Source: Aporrectodea caliginosa (taxonomy: Eukaryota > Annelida > Clitellata > Crassiclitellata > Lumbricidae). Taken from it: a stretch of 64,000 bases of DNA. Under the pieces are notes generated by a model. It was not told where the DNA came from. It made no database searches and saw only the letters and a list, made by a program, of their open reading frames with translations. The position numbers were made by a program, and so were the translations under genes. This document shows, in pieces, positions 53,216-61,974 of the stretch. Position 1 is the stretch's first letter, and each line of letters opens with the position of its first letter. The DNA lies in contig JACEVL010000104.1 in the NCBI GenBank assembly GCA_020284085.1, positions 1,202,315-1,266,314 on the forward strand, read 5' to 3'.

Positions 53216-55785
53216 GATAGGTTACGAGGCAAACCGATAAAGTACAAGGCAAACTGACAAAGTACGAGGCAAACCGATAGAGTACAAGGCAAACCGATAG
53301 AGTACGAGGCCAAACCGATAGAGTACAGGCCAAACCGATAGAGTACAAGCCAAACCGATAGAGTACAGGCCAAACCGATAGAGTACAGGCCAAACCGATA
53401 GAGTACAGGCCAAACCGATAGAGTACAGGCCAAACCGATAGAGTACGGGCCAAACCGATAGAGTACAGGCCAAACCGATAGAGTACAGGGCCAAACCGAT
53501 AGAGTACAGGCCAAACCGATAGAGTACAGGCCAAACCGATAGAATACAAGCCAAACCGATAGAGTACGAGCCAAACCGATAGAGTACAGGCCAAACCGAT
53601 AGAGTACAGGCCAAACCGATAGAGTACAGGCCAAACCGATAGAGTACAGGCCAAACCGATAGAGTACAGGCCAAACCGATAGAGTACAGGCCAAACCGAT
53701 AGAGTACAGGCCAAACCGATAGAGTACAGGCAAAAACCGATAGAGTACAGGCCAAACCGATAGAGTACAGGCCAAACCGATAGAGTACAGGCCAAACCGA
53801 TAGAGTACAGGCCAAACCGATAGAGTACAGGCCAAACCGATAGAGTACAGGCCAAACCGATAGAGTACAGGCCAAACCGATAGAGTACAGGCCAAACCGA
53901 TAGAGTACAAGCCAAACCGATAGAGTACAGGCCAAACCGATAGAGTACAGGCCAAACCGATAGAGTACAGGCCAAACCGATAGAGTACAGGCCAAACCGA
54001 TAGAGTACAGGCCAAACCGATAGAGTACAGGCCAAACCGATAGAGTACAGGCCAAACCGATAGAGTACAGGCCAAACCGATAGAGTACGGGCCAAACCGA
54101 TAGAGTACAGGCCAAACCGATAGAGTACAGGCCAAACCGATAGAGTACAGGCCAAACCGATAGAGTACAGGCCAAACCGATAGAGTACAGGCCAAACCGA
54201 TAGAGTACAGGCCAAACCGATAGAGTACAGGCCAAACCGATAGAGTACAGGCCAAACCGATAGAGTACAGGCCAAACCGATAGAGTATAGGCCAAACCGA
54301 TAGAGTACAGGCCAAACCGATAGAGTACAGGCCAAACCGATAGAGTACAGGCCAAACCGATAGAGTACAGGCCAAACCGATAGAGTACAGGCCAAACCGA
54401 TAGAGCCAAACCAGAGGCCAAGCCAAACCGATAGAGTACAGGCCAAACCGATAGAGTACAGGCCAAACCGATAGAGTACAGGCCAAACCGATAGAGTACA
54501 GGCCAAACCGATAGAGTACAGGCCAAACCGATAGAGTACAGGCCAAACCGATAGAGTACAGGCCAAACCGATAGAGTACAGGCCAAACCGATAGAGTACA
54601 GGCCAAACCGATAGAGTACAGGCCAAACCGATAGAGTACAGGCCAAACCGATAGAGTGCAAGCCAAATCGATAGAGTACAGGGCAAACCGATAGAGTACA
54701 GGCGAAACCGATAGAGTACAGGCCAAACCGATAGAGTACAGGCCACACCGATAGAGTACAGGCCAAACCGATAGAGTACAGGCCAAACCGATAGAGTACA
54801 AGGCCGATAGAGACAAGCCAAACCGATAGAGTACAGGCCAAAACCGATAGAGTACAGGCCAAACCGATAGAGTACAGGCCAAACCGATAGAGTACGGGCC
54901 AAACCGATAGAGTACAGGCCAAACCGATAGAGTACAGGCCAAACCGATAGAGTACAGGCCAAACCGATAGAGTACAGGGCCAAACCGATAGAGTACAGGC
55001 CAAACCGATAGAGTACAGGCCAAACCGATAGAGTACAGGCCAAACCGATAGAGTACAGGCCAAACCGATAGAGTACAAGCCAAACCGATAGAGTACAGGC
55101 CAAACCGATAGAGTACAGGCCAAACCGATAGAGTACAGGCCAAACCGATAGAGTACAGGCCAAACCGATAGAGTACGGGCCAAACCGATAGAGTACAGGC
55201 CAAACCGATAGAGTACAGGCCAAACCGATAGAGTACAGGCCAAACCGATAGAGTACAAGCCAAACCGATAGAGTACAGGGCCAAACCGATAGAGTACAGG
55301 CCAAACCGATAGAGTACAGGCCAAACCGATAGAGTACAGGCCAAACCGATAGAGTACAGGCCAAACCGATAGAGTACAGGCCAAACCGATAGAGTACAAA
55401 GATAGCCAAACCGATAGAGTACAGGCCAAACCGATAGAGTACAGGCCAAACCGATAGAGTACAGGCCCAAACCGATAGAGTACAAGCCAAACCGATAGAG
55501 TACAGGCCAAACCGATAGAGTACAAGCCAAACCGATAGAGTACAGGCCAAACCGATAGAGTACAAGCCAAACCGATAGAGTACAGGCCAAACCGATAGAG
55601 TACAGGCCAAACCGATAGAGTACAGGGCCAAACCGATAGAGTACTGGCCAAACCGATAGAGTACAGGCAAAACCGATAGACAGGCCAAACCGATAGAGAA
55701 CAGGCCAAACCGATAGAGTACAGGCCAAAAACCGATAGAGTACAGGCCAAACCGATAGAGTACAGGCCAAACCGATAAAGTACAA
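53216..55785. repeat. Homogeneous 20-bp satellite (GGCCAAACCGATAGAGTACA)n
   Basis: About 128 head-to-tail copies. Since three units equal 60 nt without a stop on the minus strand, three overlapping ~870-900-residue open frames appear with the same 20-residue period; they are repeat artefacts. The left edge (53216-53310) is more diverged. The right edge directly meets the left TIR of the Polinton-like element. Confidence 0.97.
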
Positions 55786-55968
55786 GTAGGCCATTGCTTT
55801 TTGGAGTTTCTACAGGCAACCAATGAGCTTGCAACTCTGTGAATTATAGAATAAGGGCCTCATTAGGGATTGACGTCACACTCACACACACTATCGACTC
55901 TCTTTCAATGTCTATACTAATCTATCTACCAAACACGAAAAGACATGAATTTAATCAAACTTTATTGA
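55786..55968. repeat. Left TIR of Polinton-like element
   Basis: Starts GTAGGCCATTGCTTTTTGGA, ends AATCAAACTTTATTGA. It includes a perfect TGACGTCA at 55871-55878 and a minus-strand AATAAA at 55961-55966, 75 nt past the RING stop. It matches the right TIR without gaps. Confidence 0.93.
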
Positions 55969-56041
55969 AGCGAAACACATCATCTCTACATTAAACAGTC
56001 ACTCACTCAAAATTATGAAACAGGTAGTCATTAAGACGAGT

Positions 56042-56470
56042 TTAAGCCATGTAAATTCGAACTGTTCCAAGCACTCGCTCATTGCACAATGGGCAATTAT
56101 CTAAAATGTCAGCACATTTTTCACAAGTTACAACATGCGTGCAAGGCAACGCCAGAACTTCTACACTATTCATTTTGCAATTTCGACAAATCACAGAACG
56201 CTTAAACATTTCATTCTCGGTCTTAAGACGTGATAGACGAAGCTCTCTCGAGTTTAATTCTTTTCCTTCAGCTTCTGGTCTACAAATTTCACACAGACAT
56301 TGATAATTTCCACAGACATCGAACTGACAGCGCTGTACACCATTCACTTCAGACGGCTTTAATATGTGCTCTTCTTCCCCATCAATTTCGTCTACACAGC
56401 AAGGGCAATCATCTTTCGACGGTTGCTCAAACATCTGAATAAGCTCCTCCTTGACGTGCTTGAAACACAT
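56042..56470 (-). CDS. IAP-type RING-finger protein, about 142 aa
   Basis: Probable E3 ubiquitin ligase. The C-terminal ~48 residues are a C3HC4 RING of the inhibitor-of-apoptosis kind: CRNC, LALPCTHVVTCEKC, CPLC, closing with GTVRIYMA at the very C terminus as in IAP proteins. Upstream is a second Cys cluster (CPCC, CQFDVCGNYQCLCEIC) that could bind zinc; there is no BIR domain. The frame is open back to about 56578 without an ATG; the track-style start at 56563 is GTG. I use the first in-frame ATG (56470). A short upstream exon is possible because the extra frame contains an acceptor-like ATTTCAG. It is transcribed away from the capsid genes and polyadenylated by the left TIR. RING/IAP genes occur in several large DNA viruses and adintoviruses, where they modulate host death or signalling; that role is inferred here. 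Confidence 0.75.
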   Translation of the reverse strand: MCFKHVKEELIQMFEQPSKDDCPCCVDEIDGEEEHILKPSEVNGVQRCQFDVCGNYQCLCEICRPEAEGKELNSRELRLSRLKTENEMFKRSVICRNCKMNSVEVLALPCTHVVTCEKCADILDNCPLCNERVLGTVRIYMA

Positions 56471-56563
56471 TTTTCGTGTACAGCTTGAGAAATGTGATGA
56501 ATCGTTGAGTACGACGACGTTGACCACTCGACGTATAATGACCACAGGCTTCTGAAATTTCAC

Positions 56564-56688
56564 ATTTAAATGCGTCAGTTATAAGTCTTATACTGTTATG
56601 ACTGAGCGGAAGAGCTCAACGTTTAGTTTGTATTTCTCCTTCTGCTTATATAAATCGAACATGTTATAACTTTCTATCAGTTTCTACA
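56564..56688. promoter_or_regulatory. Divergent promoter between RING and ATPase genes
   Basis: The only sizeable gap between divergently transcribed genes. On the plus strand TATATAAA lies at 56647-56654, about 35-40 nt upstream of the ATPase ATG. On the minus strand TATAAG words (about 56579-56594) precede the RING frame. It is likely the single early promoter region of the element. Confidence 0.6.
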
Positions 56689-57303
56689 ATGGACGTCAGT
56701 TGGACACATCCGTTCTCGGCTATAGTTAGTGGCCCCTCGGGCTGCGGCAAAACGCAATTTACTCTGCGTTTTATAGATCATTTGCCTCATATGGTGAAGC
56801 CGACAATCCATAAAGTAATGTGGTGCTATGGCATCTATCAAGAAATTTTTGATAAGTATCCACAAATTCAGTTTCACGAGGGACTTCCAGACTTGAATAT
56901 TTTCGATGGAAAAGAGAGCACTCTTCTTGTGCTGGATGATTTAATGGCTGAGACGGACCAGCGTGTAACCATGCTATTCACGAAAATCAGCCACCACAGA
57001 AATGTTTCCATATTATACCTGACTCAAAATCTATTTTATAACAACAAACATATGAGAACCATAAGCCTGAACGCGCATTATCTAGTTCTTTTCAAGAATG
57101 TTAGAGATTCCACGCAAGTTGCAAATTTGGCCAGACAGATGTTTCCTGGAAAATCCCAATTTATGATAGAAGCATTTGCTGATGCGACTATGGTGCCGTT
57201 TGGTTATCTTCTAGTCGATCTGACGGCTGGTTCAGATGAGCGATGTAGATTGAGAACCAATATATTCCCCGGTGAAACACATTACGTCTACATGCGCAAA
57301 TGA
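56689..57303 (+). CDS. FtsK/HerA-type genome packaging ATPase, 204 aa
   Basis: Virion DNA-packaging ATPase of the Polinton/adintovirus type, which would pump DNA into the capsid. Walker A is GPSGCGKT (residues 15-22), preceded by a beta strand FSAIVS. Walker B is LLVLDDL (79-85). A sensor-like strand ILYLTQN (108-114) follows, as in A32-like viral ATPases. The length fits the small Polinton ATPases. The ATG at 56689 follows a TATA box at the right distance, and there is no competing upstream start. It is first in the rightward gene series, with a 43-nt gap to the next gene. Confidence 0.88.
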   Translation: MDVSWTHPFSAIVSGPSGCGKTQFTLRFIDHLPHMVKPTIHKVMWCYGIYQEIFDKYPQIQFHEGLPDLNIFDGKESTLLVLDDLMAETDQRVTMLFTKISHHRNVSILYLTQNLFYNNKHMRTISLNAHYLVLFKNVRDSTQVANLARQMFPGKSQFMIEAFADATMVPFGYLLVDLTAGSDERCRLRTNIFPGETHYVYMRK

Positions 57304-57346
57304 ATATAAGGCCTTGTAAACTATCGTGTCGTCATTCAAAGCAAAA

Positions 57347-57676
57347 ATGTCAACTAGACTGATGAAGAATTTTGTAGAGCTGAAGCTGCTTAAAGAAGCT
57401 TCGCCCAAAATGCGGAAAAAGATTATGAAGAATTGCAAGCAGACGCTCTTGTGTTGTCTTTGTGAATGCGCGCTAAATGTCTTAAAAGGGAATGTTCCAT
57501 TGAAGAAAGCTCAGAAGACTAGACTAAGTCGATTCAAACAGAAGCTCAGAAAATTAACTTCTAAGAAAACTCGTCAGAAGATTAAGAGACGAATCGTACA
57601 ATCGGGCGGTTTCATCGGTGCGTTGCTAACTCCTGTGCTTTCCTTCCTCGGTACGCTGCTAAGCAACAAAATATAG
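57347..57676 (+). CDS. Small Lys/Arg-rich virion-like protein, 109 aa
   Basis: Starts MSTRLMKNFVELKLL at the ATG in AAAAATG (the open frame also extends upstream to a GTG). The central part is strongly basic (RFKQKLRKLTSKKTRQKIKR), followed by a hydrophobic, glycine-containing tail GGFIGALLTPVLSFLGTLL. A basic body plus amphipathic GGF..ALL..P...LG tail resembles small capsid or core proteins next to the ATPase in Polinton-like elements; DNA condensation or membrane activity is only inferred. It ends 1 nt before the next ATG. Confidence 0.7.
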   Translation: MSTRLMKNFVELKLLKEASPKMRKKIMKNCKQTLLCCLCECALNVLKGNVPLKKAQKTRLSRFKQKLRKLTSKKTRQKIKRRIVQSGGFIGALLTPVLSFLGTLLSNKI

Positions 57677-57677
57677 T

Positions 57678-58331
57678 ATGGAGCATACGAAAAAGATGGT
57701 TTTAGTCGAACCGCGACAAATTGAGAAATGGAAGGAAACTATGCAAGATAAAACCCTATCAAAATTGGACGGAGAAATGTACGAGATACTTCATCGGAGC
57801 ATTGCAGATGACGACAAAGCAAAATTGTACTCGAATAGTTTAAGTCGCTATTTGAATCTGGATAAACCTAACGTTATAACCAAGTTCGAATCTGGGGATG
57901 CCGCCGCCGCCGCCGCCCAGGGCGCTAAACCACCAGCACTCGACTATTCGAGACTTATAGAACACGAAGTGTTGGAATCGGTTCCAAAGAAATGGAAAAG
58001 TCTGGCTTCTAGGTTGTTAACTCACATGAATGTCAATCCTGATATTCGTTGGAACTCAAAGGGAGAACTCGTTTTGAAGAATGCGACGATTCCAAAGACG
58101 CATGCAGTGGACTTGGTCAACGATCTGCTCAGAAAAAGAACGACGTCTTCGCTTCCAACCGGTTGGAGACAGCTCGCCGACGCTTTGAAAGACTCAAACA
58201 TCCCTCACGAACTAATCGGTAACCAAGATCGTTGGGCATATATTAATGCTTCCACAGAAGAAACGCCTCCAGTCACACCGAGTCGTAAACGAGAAAGGCT
58301 AGAAAGTCTACCAAAGTGGATACAGTACTGA
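57678..58331 (+). CDS. Unknown protein of Polinton-like elements, 217 aa
   Basis: I do not recognise an enzymatic domain. The N-terminal third is charged and helical (LVEPRQIEKWKETMQDKTLS), then an Ala run (DAAAAAAQGAK near residue 74) links to a globular-looking second half with IRWNSKGELVLKNATIP, HAVDLVNDLLRKR and LPTGWRQLADALKDSNIP. The tail is basic (SRKRERLESLPKWIQY). The mix of short helices with the WNSKGEL hairpin suggests a winged-helix-like nucleic-acid or assembly role, but this is speculation. Its TGA overlaps the integrase ATG by one base (TGATG). Confidence 0.65.
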   Translation: MEHTKKMVLVEPRQIEKWKETMQDKTLSKLDGEMYEILHRSIADDDKAKLYSNSLSRYLNLDKPNVITKFESGDAAAAAAQGAKPPALDYSRLIEHEVLESVPKKWKSLASRLLTHMNVNPDIRWNSKGELVLKNATIPKTHAVDLVNDLLRKRTTSSLPTGWRQLADALKDSNIPHELIGNQDRWAYINASTEETPPVTPSRKRERLESLPKWIQY

Positions 58332-59365
58332 TGGAATCGTATTTCGATCCTAAGCAAGCTGGTAGTTTTGGCGGAGTTGCGACGTTTCAAAGACATGTTA
58401 ATGGAGATTTTAAAAATAAGGATATTAAAACTTGGTTGCGCGAGCAAGACGCTTACACATTGCATAAACCTGTAAGATTAAATTTTAGACGACGAAGAAC
58501 TTTTACCGTTGGTATAGACGACTTGTGGCAGGCTGATCTTGTAGATCTTTCTGCATTGTCAAAACATAATGATGGCAATAAATATATATTAACCTGTATA
58601 GATGTTTTTTCCAAATACGCTTGGGCGATTCCGTTGAAAACAAAGGGTGGTACAGAGTTGACGGATGCCTTTAAGTCGTTTGTTGTAGATAGACACCCTG
58701 CACATTTACAGACAGATAAAGGAACAGAGTTTCTCAATAGAAATTTTCAATCCATGCTGCGCGATAAGGCCATTCGCTTTTACACCAGCGAAAATGACGA
58801 TATAAAGGCTTCTATAGTCGAAAGATTTAATCGAACGCTTAAAACGAAAATGTGGAAATATTTTACTCACACGAATACATATCGCTATGTCGGCGTTTTA
58901 CAAGACTTGCTACTTTCATACAACAACACGTATCATCGTAGCATAGGCATGGCGCCCGGTCGTGTGACTATGGAAAATGAAGCCCTTATAAGAACGCGCT
59001 TGTATGGTGAAAAGAAACGACCGGCAAAGTGGAGATATAGCGTGGGTGATAAGGTACGAATTTGTAAAGCTAGAATTGCATTCAAGAAGGGATACTTACC
59101 GAGCTGGTCCGAAGAAATTTTCGTAATCATCGCTCGAATACCAACCGATCCCATAACATATGAACTGCGTGATCTTAACGGTGAGACGTTAAAGGGTAAA
59201 TTCTACGAACCCGAGTTGCAACAGATTTTGAAAAAAGATGACGTTTACAAAATAGAAAAAGTTTTAAAGAGTCGCAAGCGCGCCGGCAAAACCGAATATT
59301 TCGTAAAGTGGAAGGGTTACGACGACAATTTCAACTCGTGGACAACGGATATATTCGATCTGTAG
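58331..59365 (+). CDS. Retroviral-type integrase with C-terminal chromodomain, 344 aa
   Basis: Catalyses insertion of the element. The rve catalytic core shows WQADLVDL (D69), LQTDKGTEF (D129) and ASIVERFNRTLK (E164), giving D,D-34-E spacing. There is no HHCC zinc finger at the N terminus. A basic SH3-like region (KWRYSVGDKVRICKARIAF) follows, and the last ~40 residues are a chromodomain (YKIEKVLKSRKRAG, YFVKWKGYDDNFNSWT). Polinton integrases typically carry such a chromodomain, which can steer insertion to modified histones. The start is the ATG at 58331, which overlaps the previous stop; the frame extends five codons upstream to a GTG. All catalytic residues are intact. Confidence 0.92.
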   Translation: MESYFDPKQAGSFGGVATFQRHVNGDFKNKDIKTWLREQDAYTLHKPVRLNFRRRRTFTVGIDDLWQADLVDLSALSKHNDGNKYILTCIDVFSKYAWAIPLKTKGGTELTDAFKSFVVDRHPAHLQTDKGTEFLNRNFQSMLRDKAIRFYTSENDDIKASIVERFNRTLKTKMWKYFTHTNTYRYVGVLQDLLLSYNNTYHRSIGMAPGRVTMENEALIRTRLYGEKKRPAKWRYSVGDKVRICKARIAFKKGYLPSWSEEIFVIIARIPTDPITYELRDLNGETLKGKFYEPELQQILKKDDVYKIEKVLKSRKRAGKTEYFVKWKGYDDNFNSWTTDIFDL

Positions 59366-59430
59366 TCGTTCACGAGTTCACTTTCGTAAAGTATATCGCG
59401 TATATAGGGTCGTTTCTCTCAAGCTATAGA
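59366..59430 (+). promoter_or_regulatory. Possible internal (late) promoter
   Basis: The largest gap in the rightward gene series (65 nt). It contains CGTATATAGGG (about 59400-59410), about 25 nt upstream of the penton-like ATG. It could drive a separate transcript for the structural genes. No experimental support. Confidence 0.35.
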
Positions 59431-60243
59431 ATGGCGCATTTTTACCTTACGTTGCCTAGCAACAGCTCTATGCTTTACTATCCCAATAACACTCTTACAC
59501 ATTATACAACGAGATTAGCGAATGCAATATCGTTGACTGGTGAATGGGAGGTTGGTTTGGTGGAAATTCAATATCAACATAGCTGGTCTAATTTAGAAAA
59601 AATGGAAGGTAGATTTACTTATTTACAAATGGGCAAAAGTGTCGATGATAAACCGCGAAGTTCTATGACTAGGACACTGCGTCTATCGCCTGGATATTAC
59701 GAAACCCCCTCTGATTTAGTAGATTCGATAAATGTCCTTATAAAAGAAGCAGCCTGTGGAGGCAAATATGAATCGTATCCAAGGTTCATGTATAATCCTA
59801 TAACGAAGCGTCTCAATGCAGATTTATCAGCAATGTCACGTGTAAATTTCTCTCCAACATTATGCTCTATGTTGGGTATCGGTAGTCGTCAGAACCCAAT
59901 TGAAAACGAAGATGATAGCAATTGGGATTGGAAAGGTACAAACGCATGCGACATCAATCGTGGTTTTTCTTCCATGTACGTCTATTGCAATGTCTTAGAG
60001 CACGTTTCAGTCGGTGATACAAAAGCTCCATTACTTCGCATAGTTCGCGTAACTGAAAAAGGTGGCCAGACTGTGAATACGATATACGAAAAACCTCTAT
60101 ATGTGCCTCTGCAGCTTAAAAGTTTCGATTCTTTAGAAATTGATATAAGAAGCGACACTGGCAATCCAATTCCATTTGAATACGGGAAGGTGATTGTGAC
60201 ACTACATTTCAGACGCTGCAAAATACCATATCATCTACAATGA
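59431..60243 (+). CDS. Penton-like minor capsid protein, 270 aa
   Basis: Starts MAHFYLTLPSNSSM at 59431; an upstream ATG at 59308 lies inside the integrase gene and is rejected. Sequence features are YYPNNTLTHYTTRLANAISL and GEWEVGLVEIQYQHSW, then mainly beta-rich segments. The C terminus is FEYGKVIVTLHFRR. Proteins of this type sit next to the double-jelly-roll capsid gene in Polinton-like elements and are taken as the single-jelly-roll penton. The size and beta content fit; the assignment is from family context, not from a catalytic signature. Its stop overlaps the next start by four bases (ATGA). Confidence 0.7.
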   Translation: MAHFYLTLPSNSSMLYYPNNTLTHYTTRLANAISLTGEWEVGLVEIQYQHSWSNLEKMEGRFTYLQMGKSVDDKPRSSMTRTLRLSPGYYETPSDLVDSINVLIKEAACGGKYESYPRFMYNPITKRLNADLSAMSRVNFSPTLCSMLGIGSRQNPIENEDDSNWDWKGTNACDINRGFSSMYVYCNVLEHVSVGDTKAPLLRIVRVTEKGGQTVNTIYEKPLYVPLQLKSFDSLEIDIRSDTGNPIPFEYGKVIVTLHFRRCKIPYHLQ

Positions 60244-60644
60244 AAAAACAATTTTGTTGCGATGCGAGTAGACTCGACTATGAAGATTATTATTTGAATC
60301 AGAGCGGTAACGGAATGTCCGTGTTCCAAGGTGCTCGTATGCAACGCGGACATGGTTTGGGGAGTTTTCTGAGCGGTCTTTTCAGAAACGCTTGGCCACT
60401 CATTCAAACAGGTGCTAAGGCTTTTGGAAAACAATTTCTGAGAACTGGTTTGCAGATTGCCAATGATGTCGTAGAGGGACAAGAACTTAAAGAGTCGAGC
60501 AAAAGACGTATTCCTGAAGGTATAAAAGCATTCACATCATCTAGTGATTTCACTAACCAGAGTGGCAGTGGTAGGAAGAGGCGAAAAAGATCTCTTAAGA
60601 GAATTACTAAAAGAGTAAAGCACGACATATTCGGAGAGATCTAA
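60240..60644 (+). CDS. pVI/pX-like minor virion protein, 134 aa
   Basis: Residues 20-26 (NQSGNGM) are followed by a glycine-rich amphipathic stretch GHGLGSFLSGLFRNAWPLIQ then GAKAFGKQFLRTGL, and a basic C terminus (SGRKRRKRSLKRITKRVK). This layout resembles adenoviral pVI/pX precursors, where an amphipathic segment disrupts membranes and a basic tail contacts DNA or protease. Gly-X-Gly stretches near 36-42 are conceivable adenain-type cleavage sites, but do not match the consensus exactly. Translation probably couples to the upstream gene through the ATGA overlap. Confidence 0.65.
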   Translation: MKKQFCCDASRLDYEDYYLNQSGNGMSVFQGARMQRGHGLGSFLSGLFRNAWPLIQTGAKAFGKQFLRTGLQIANDVVEGQELKESSKRRIPEGIKAFTSSSDFTNQSGSGRKRRKRSLKRITKRVKHDIFGEI

Positions 60645-60649
60645 CAAAC

Positions 60650-61972
60650 ATGGCTTTCGTTCATCCACAGTCTTGCGAATGCACAAAGAGTGAATTGGAT
60701 CTCTTTGTCGTGCCTCCAACGCAGACCAGTATAGAGAGCGGCACCTTTGTAGAATATAACCCCATTGCAACTATTTCTCAAGGAAATCCAATAGAATTTA
60801 GTATCACCGGAGCTGGACAAGACTACATAGACTTGTCAAATTCACAGTTGTACGTCAGAGCTCAAATTGTAAAAGCAAACAACGATGCCATTGATGCCGG
60901 CGACAACGTTGGCCCCGTTAACCTGCTCTTACACAGTCTGTTTTCCGAAGTCGACATTACCTTAAACGACACGCTTGTTACGGACTCGAACAATACGTAT
61001 GCATATCGAAGCTACTTGGAAACACTTCTAAGCTATGGTGATGCAGCTAAAAGCTCACAATTGACGTCGTCTTTGTATTACAAAGACGTTGCCACTCATT
61101 TTGAAGAAGCCAATCCACACGATGCTAATGGTGTAAATACCGGATTCAGGAAACGCAGCGCATTGGCCAACGAAGGAAATATCGTTGAAATGTTGGGATG
61201 TATACATAGTGATCTATTCTTCCAAGATCGCTTCCTTCCTAACGATGTCAATATAAAGATACGTCTCGTGAGAAATAAAGACGCATTCTGCTTGATGTCT
61301 TCGGTCCAAGGAGCTGCATTTAAAGTTCGAATTTTGGAATGCAAGTTGTACATTAGAAAAGTAAAACTGAGTCCATCTGTGTTTCTGGCGCATGCAAAAG
61401 CACTCGAAGCCGGCAACGTGAAATTCCCCATTCGAAGAGGTGTTTGTAAAACCTTTACCATACCCAGAGGTAATCTCGATGCCACTCAAGAATGTCTCTT
61501 CTCTGGCCAGTTGCCCACTAGACTCGTTATCGGATGCGTTGACAATGATGCTTTTAACGGGAGCTATACAAAGAATCCATTCAACTTTAAGCACATGCAA
61601 CTGTCACAGTTAAAAGTGTACTTGGATGGTCAGCAGCAATCTGTGAAACCATTGGAATTAAATTTCGCTAATAATCAGTTTATAAACGCGTACGCTTCGT
61701 TGTTCATGGGAACCGGAAAGTGGATGCGAGACGAAGGCAACCAAATAACAAGAGAGGATTTTCCGGGAGGATATGCTCTTTACGCCTTTGATTTAACTGC
61801 AGACTTAGCCGAAGGTGGCCATTTCAATCTGCTCAAGCAAGGAAATATTCGTTTGGACTTGAAATTTGCTCAAGCTCTGGCGAGTACGATTAATGTCATA
61901 GCATTCGCAGAGTTTGAGAATATCTTGGAAATAGATCGCTCGAGAAACGTGCTGTTCGATTACAAGAATTGA
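60650..61972 (+). CDS. Major capsid protein (double-jelly-roll type), 440 aa
   Basis: Largest gene of the element. N-terminal part: LFVVPPTQTSIESGTFVEY, then beta-rich AGQDYIDLSNSQLYVRAQIV and LHSLFSEVDITLNDTLVTDS. The second half carries KVRILECKLYIRKVKLSPS, IPRGNLDATQECLFSGQLP and LRLDLKFAQAL-like strands. Length (two barrels of about 200 residues) and strand pattern fit a compact double-jelly-roll capsid protein like those of Polintons. Related proteins are widespread in animal genomes next to the penton-like gene, but often labelled uncharacterised. It begins 5 nt after the previous stop and ends 2 nt before the protease start. Confidence 0.78.
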   Translation: MAFVHPQSCECTKSELDLFVVPPTQTSIESGTFVEYNPIATISQGNPIEFSITGAGQDYIDLSNSQLYVRAQIVKANNDAIDAGDNVGPVNLLLHSLFSEVDITLNDTLVTDSNNTYAYRSYLETLLSYGDAAKSSQLTSSLYYKDVATHFEEANPHDANGVNTGFRKRSALANEGNIVEMLGCIHSDLFFQDRFLPNDVNIKIRLVRNKDAFCLMSSVQGAAFKVRILECKLYIRKVKLSPSVFLAHAKALEAGNVKFPIRRGVCKTFTIPRGNLDATQECLFSGQLPTRLVIGCVDNDAFNGSYTKNPFNFKHMQLSQLKVYLDGQQQSVKPLELNFANNQFINAYASLFMGTGKWMRDEGNQITREDFPGGYALYAFDLTADLAEGGHFNLLKQGNIRLDLKFAQALASTINVIAFAEFENILEIDRSRNVLFDYKN

Positions 61973-61974
61973 AA

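Noticed and set aside
53124..55834. Three overlapping ~870-900-residue minus-strand open frames
   Set aside because: They are the 20-bp satellite read in all frames; 60-nt periodicity without a stop explains them, and each has the same 20-residue repeat.
59308..59430. Upstream extension of the penton-like protein
   Set aside because: The extra 41 codons overlap the integrase chromodomain in another frame; the ATG at 59431 gives a protein start typical of the family.
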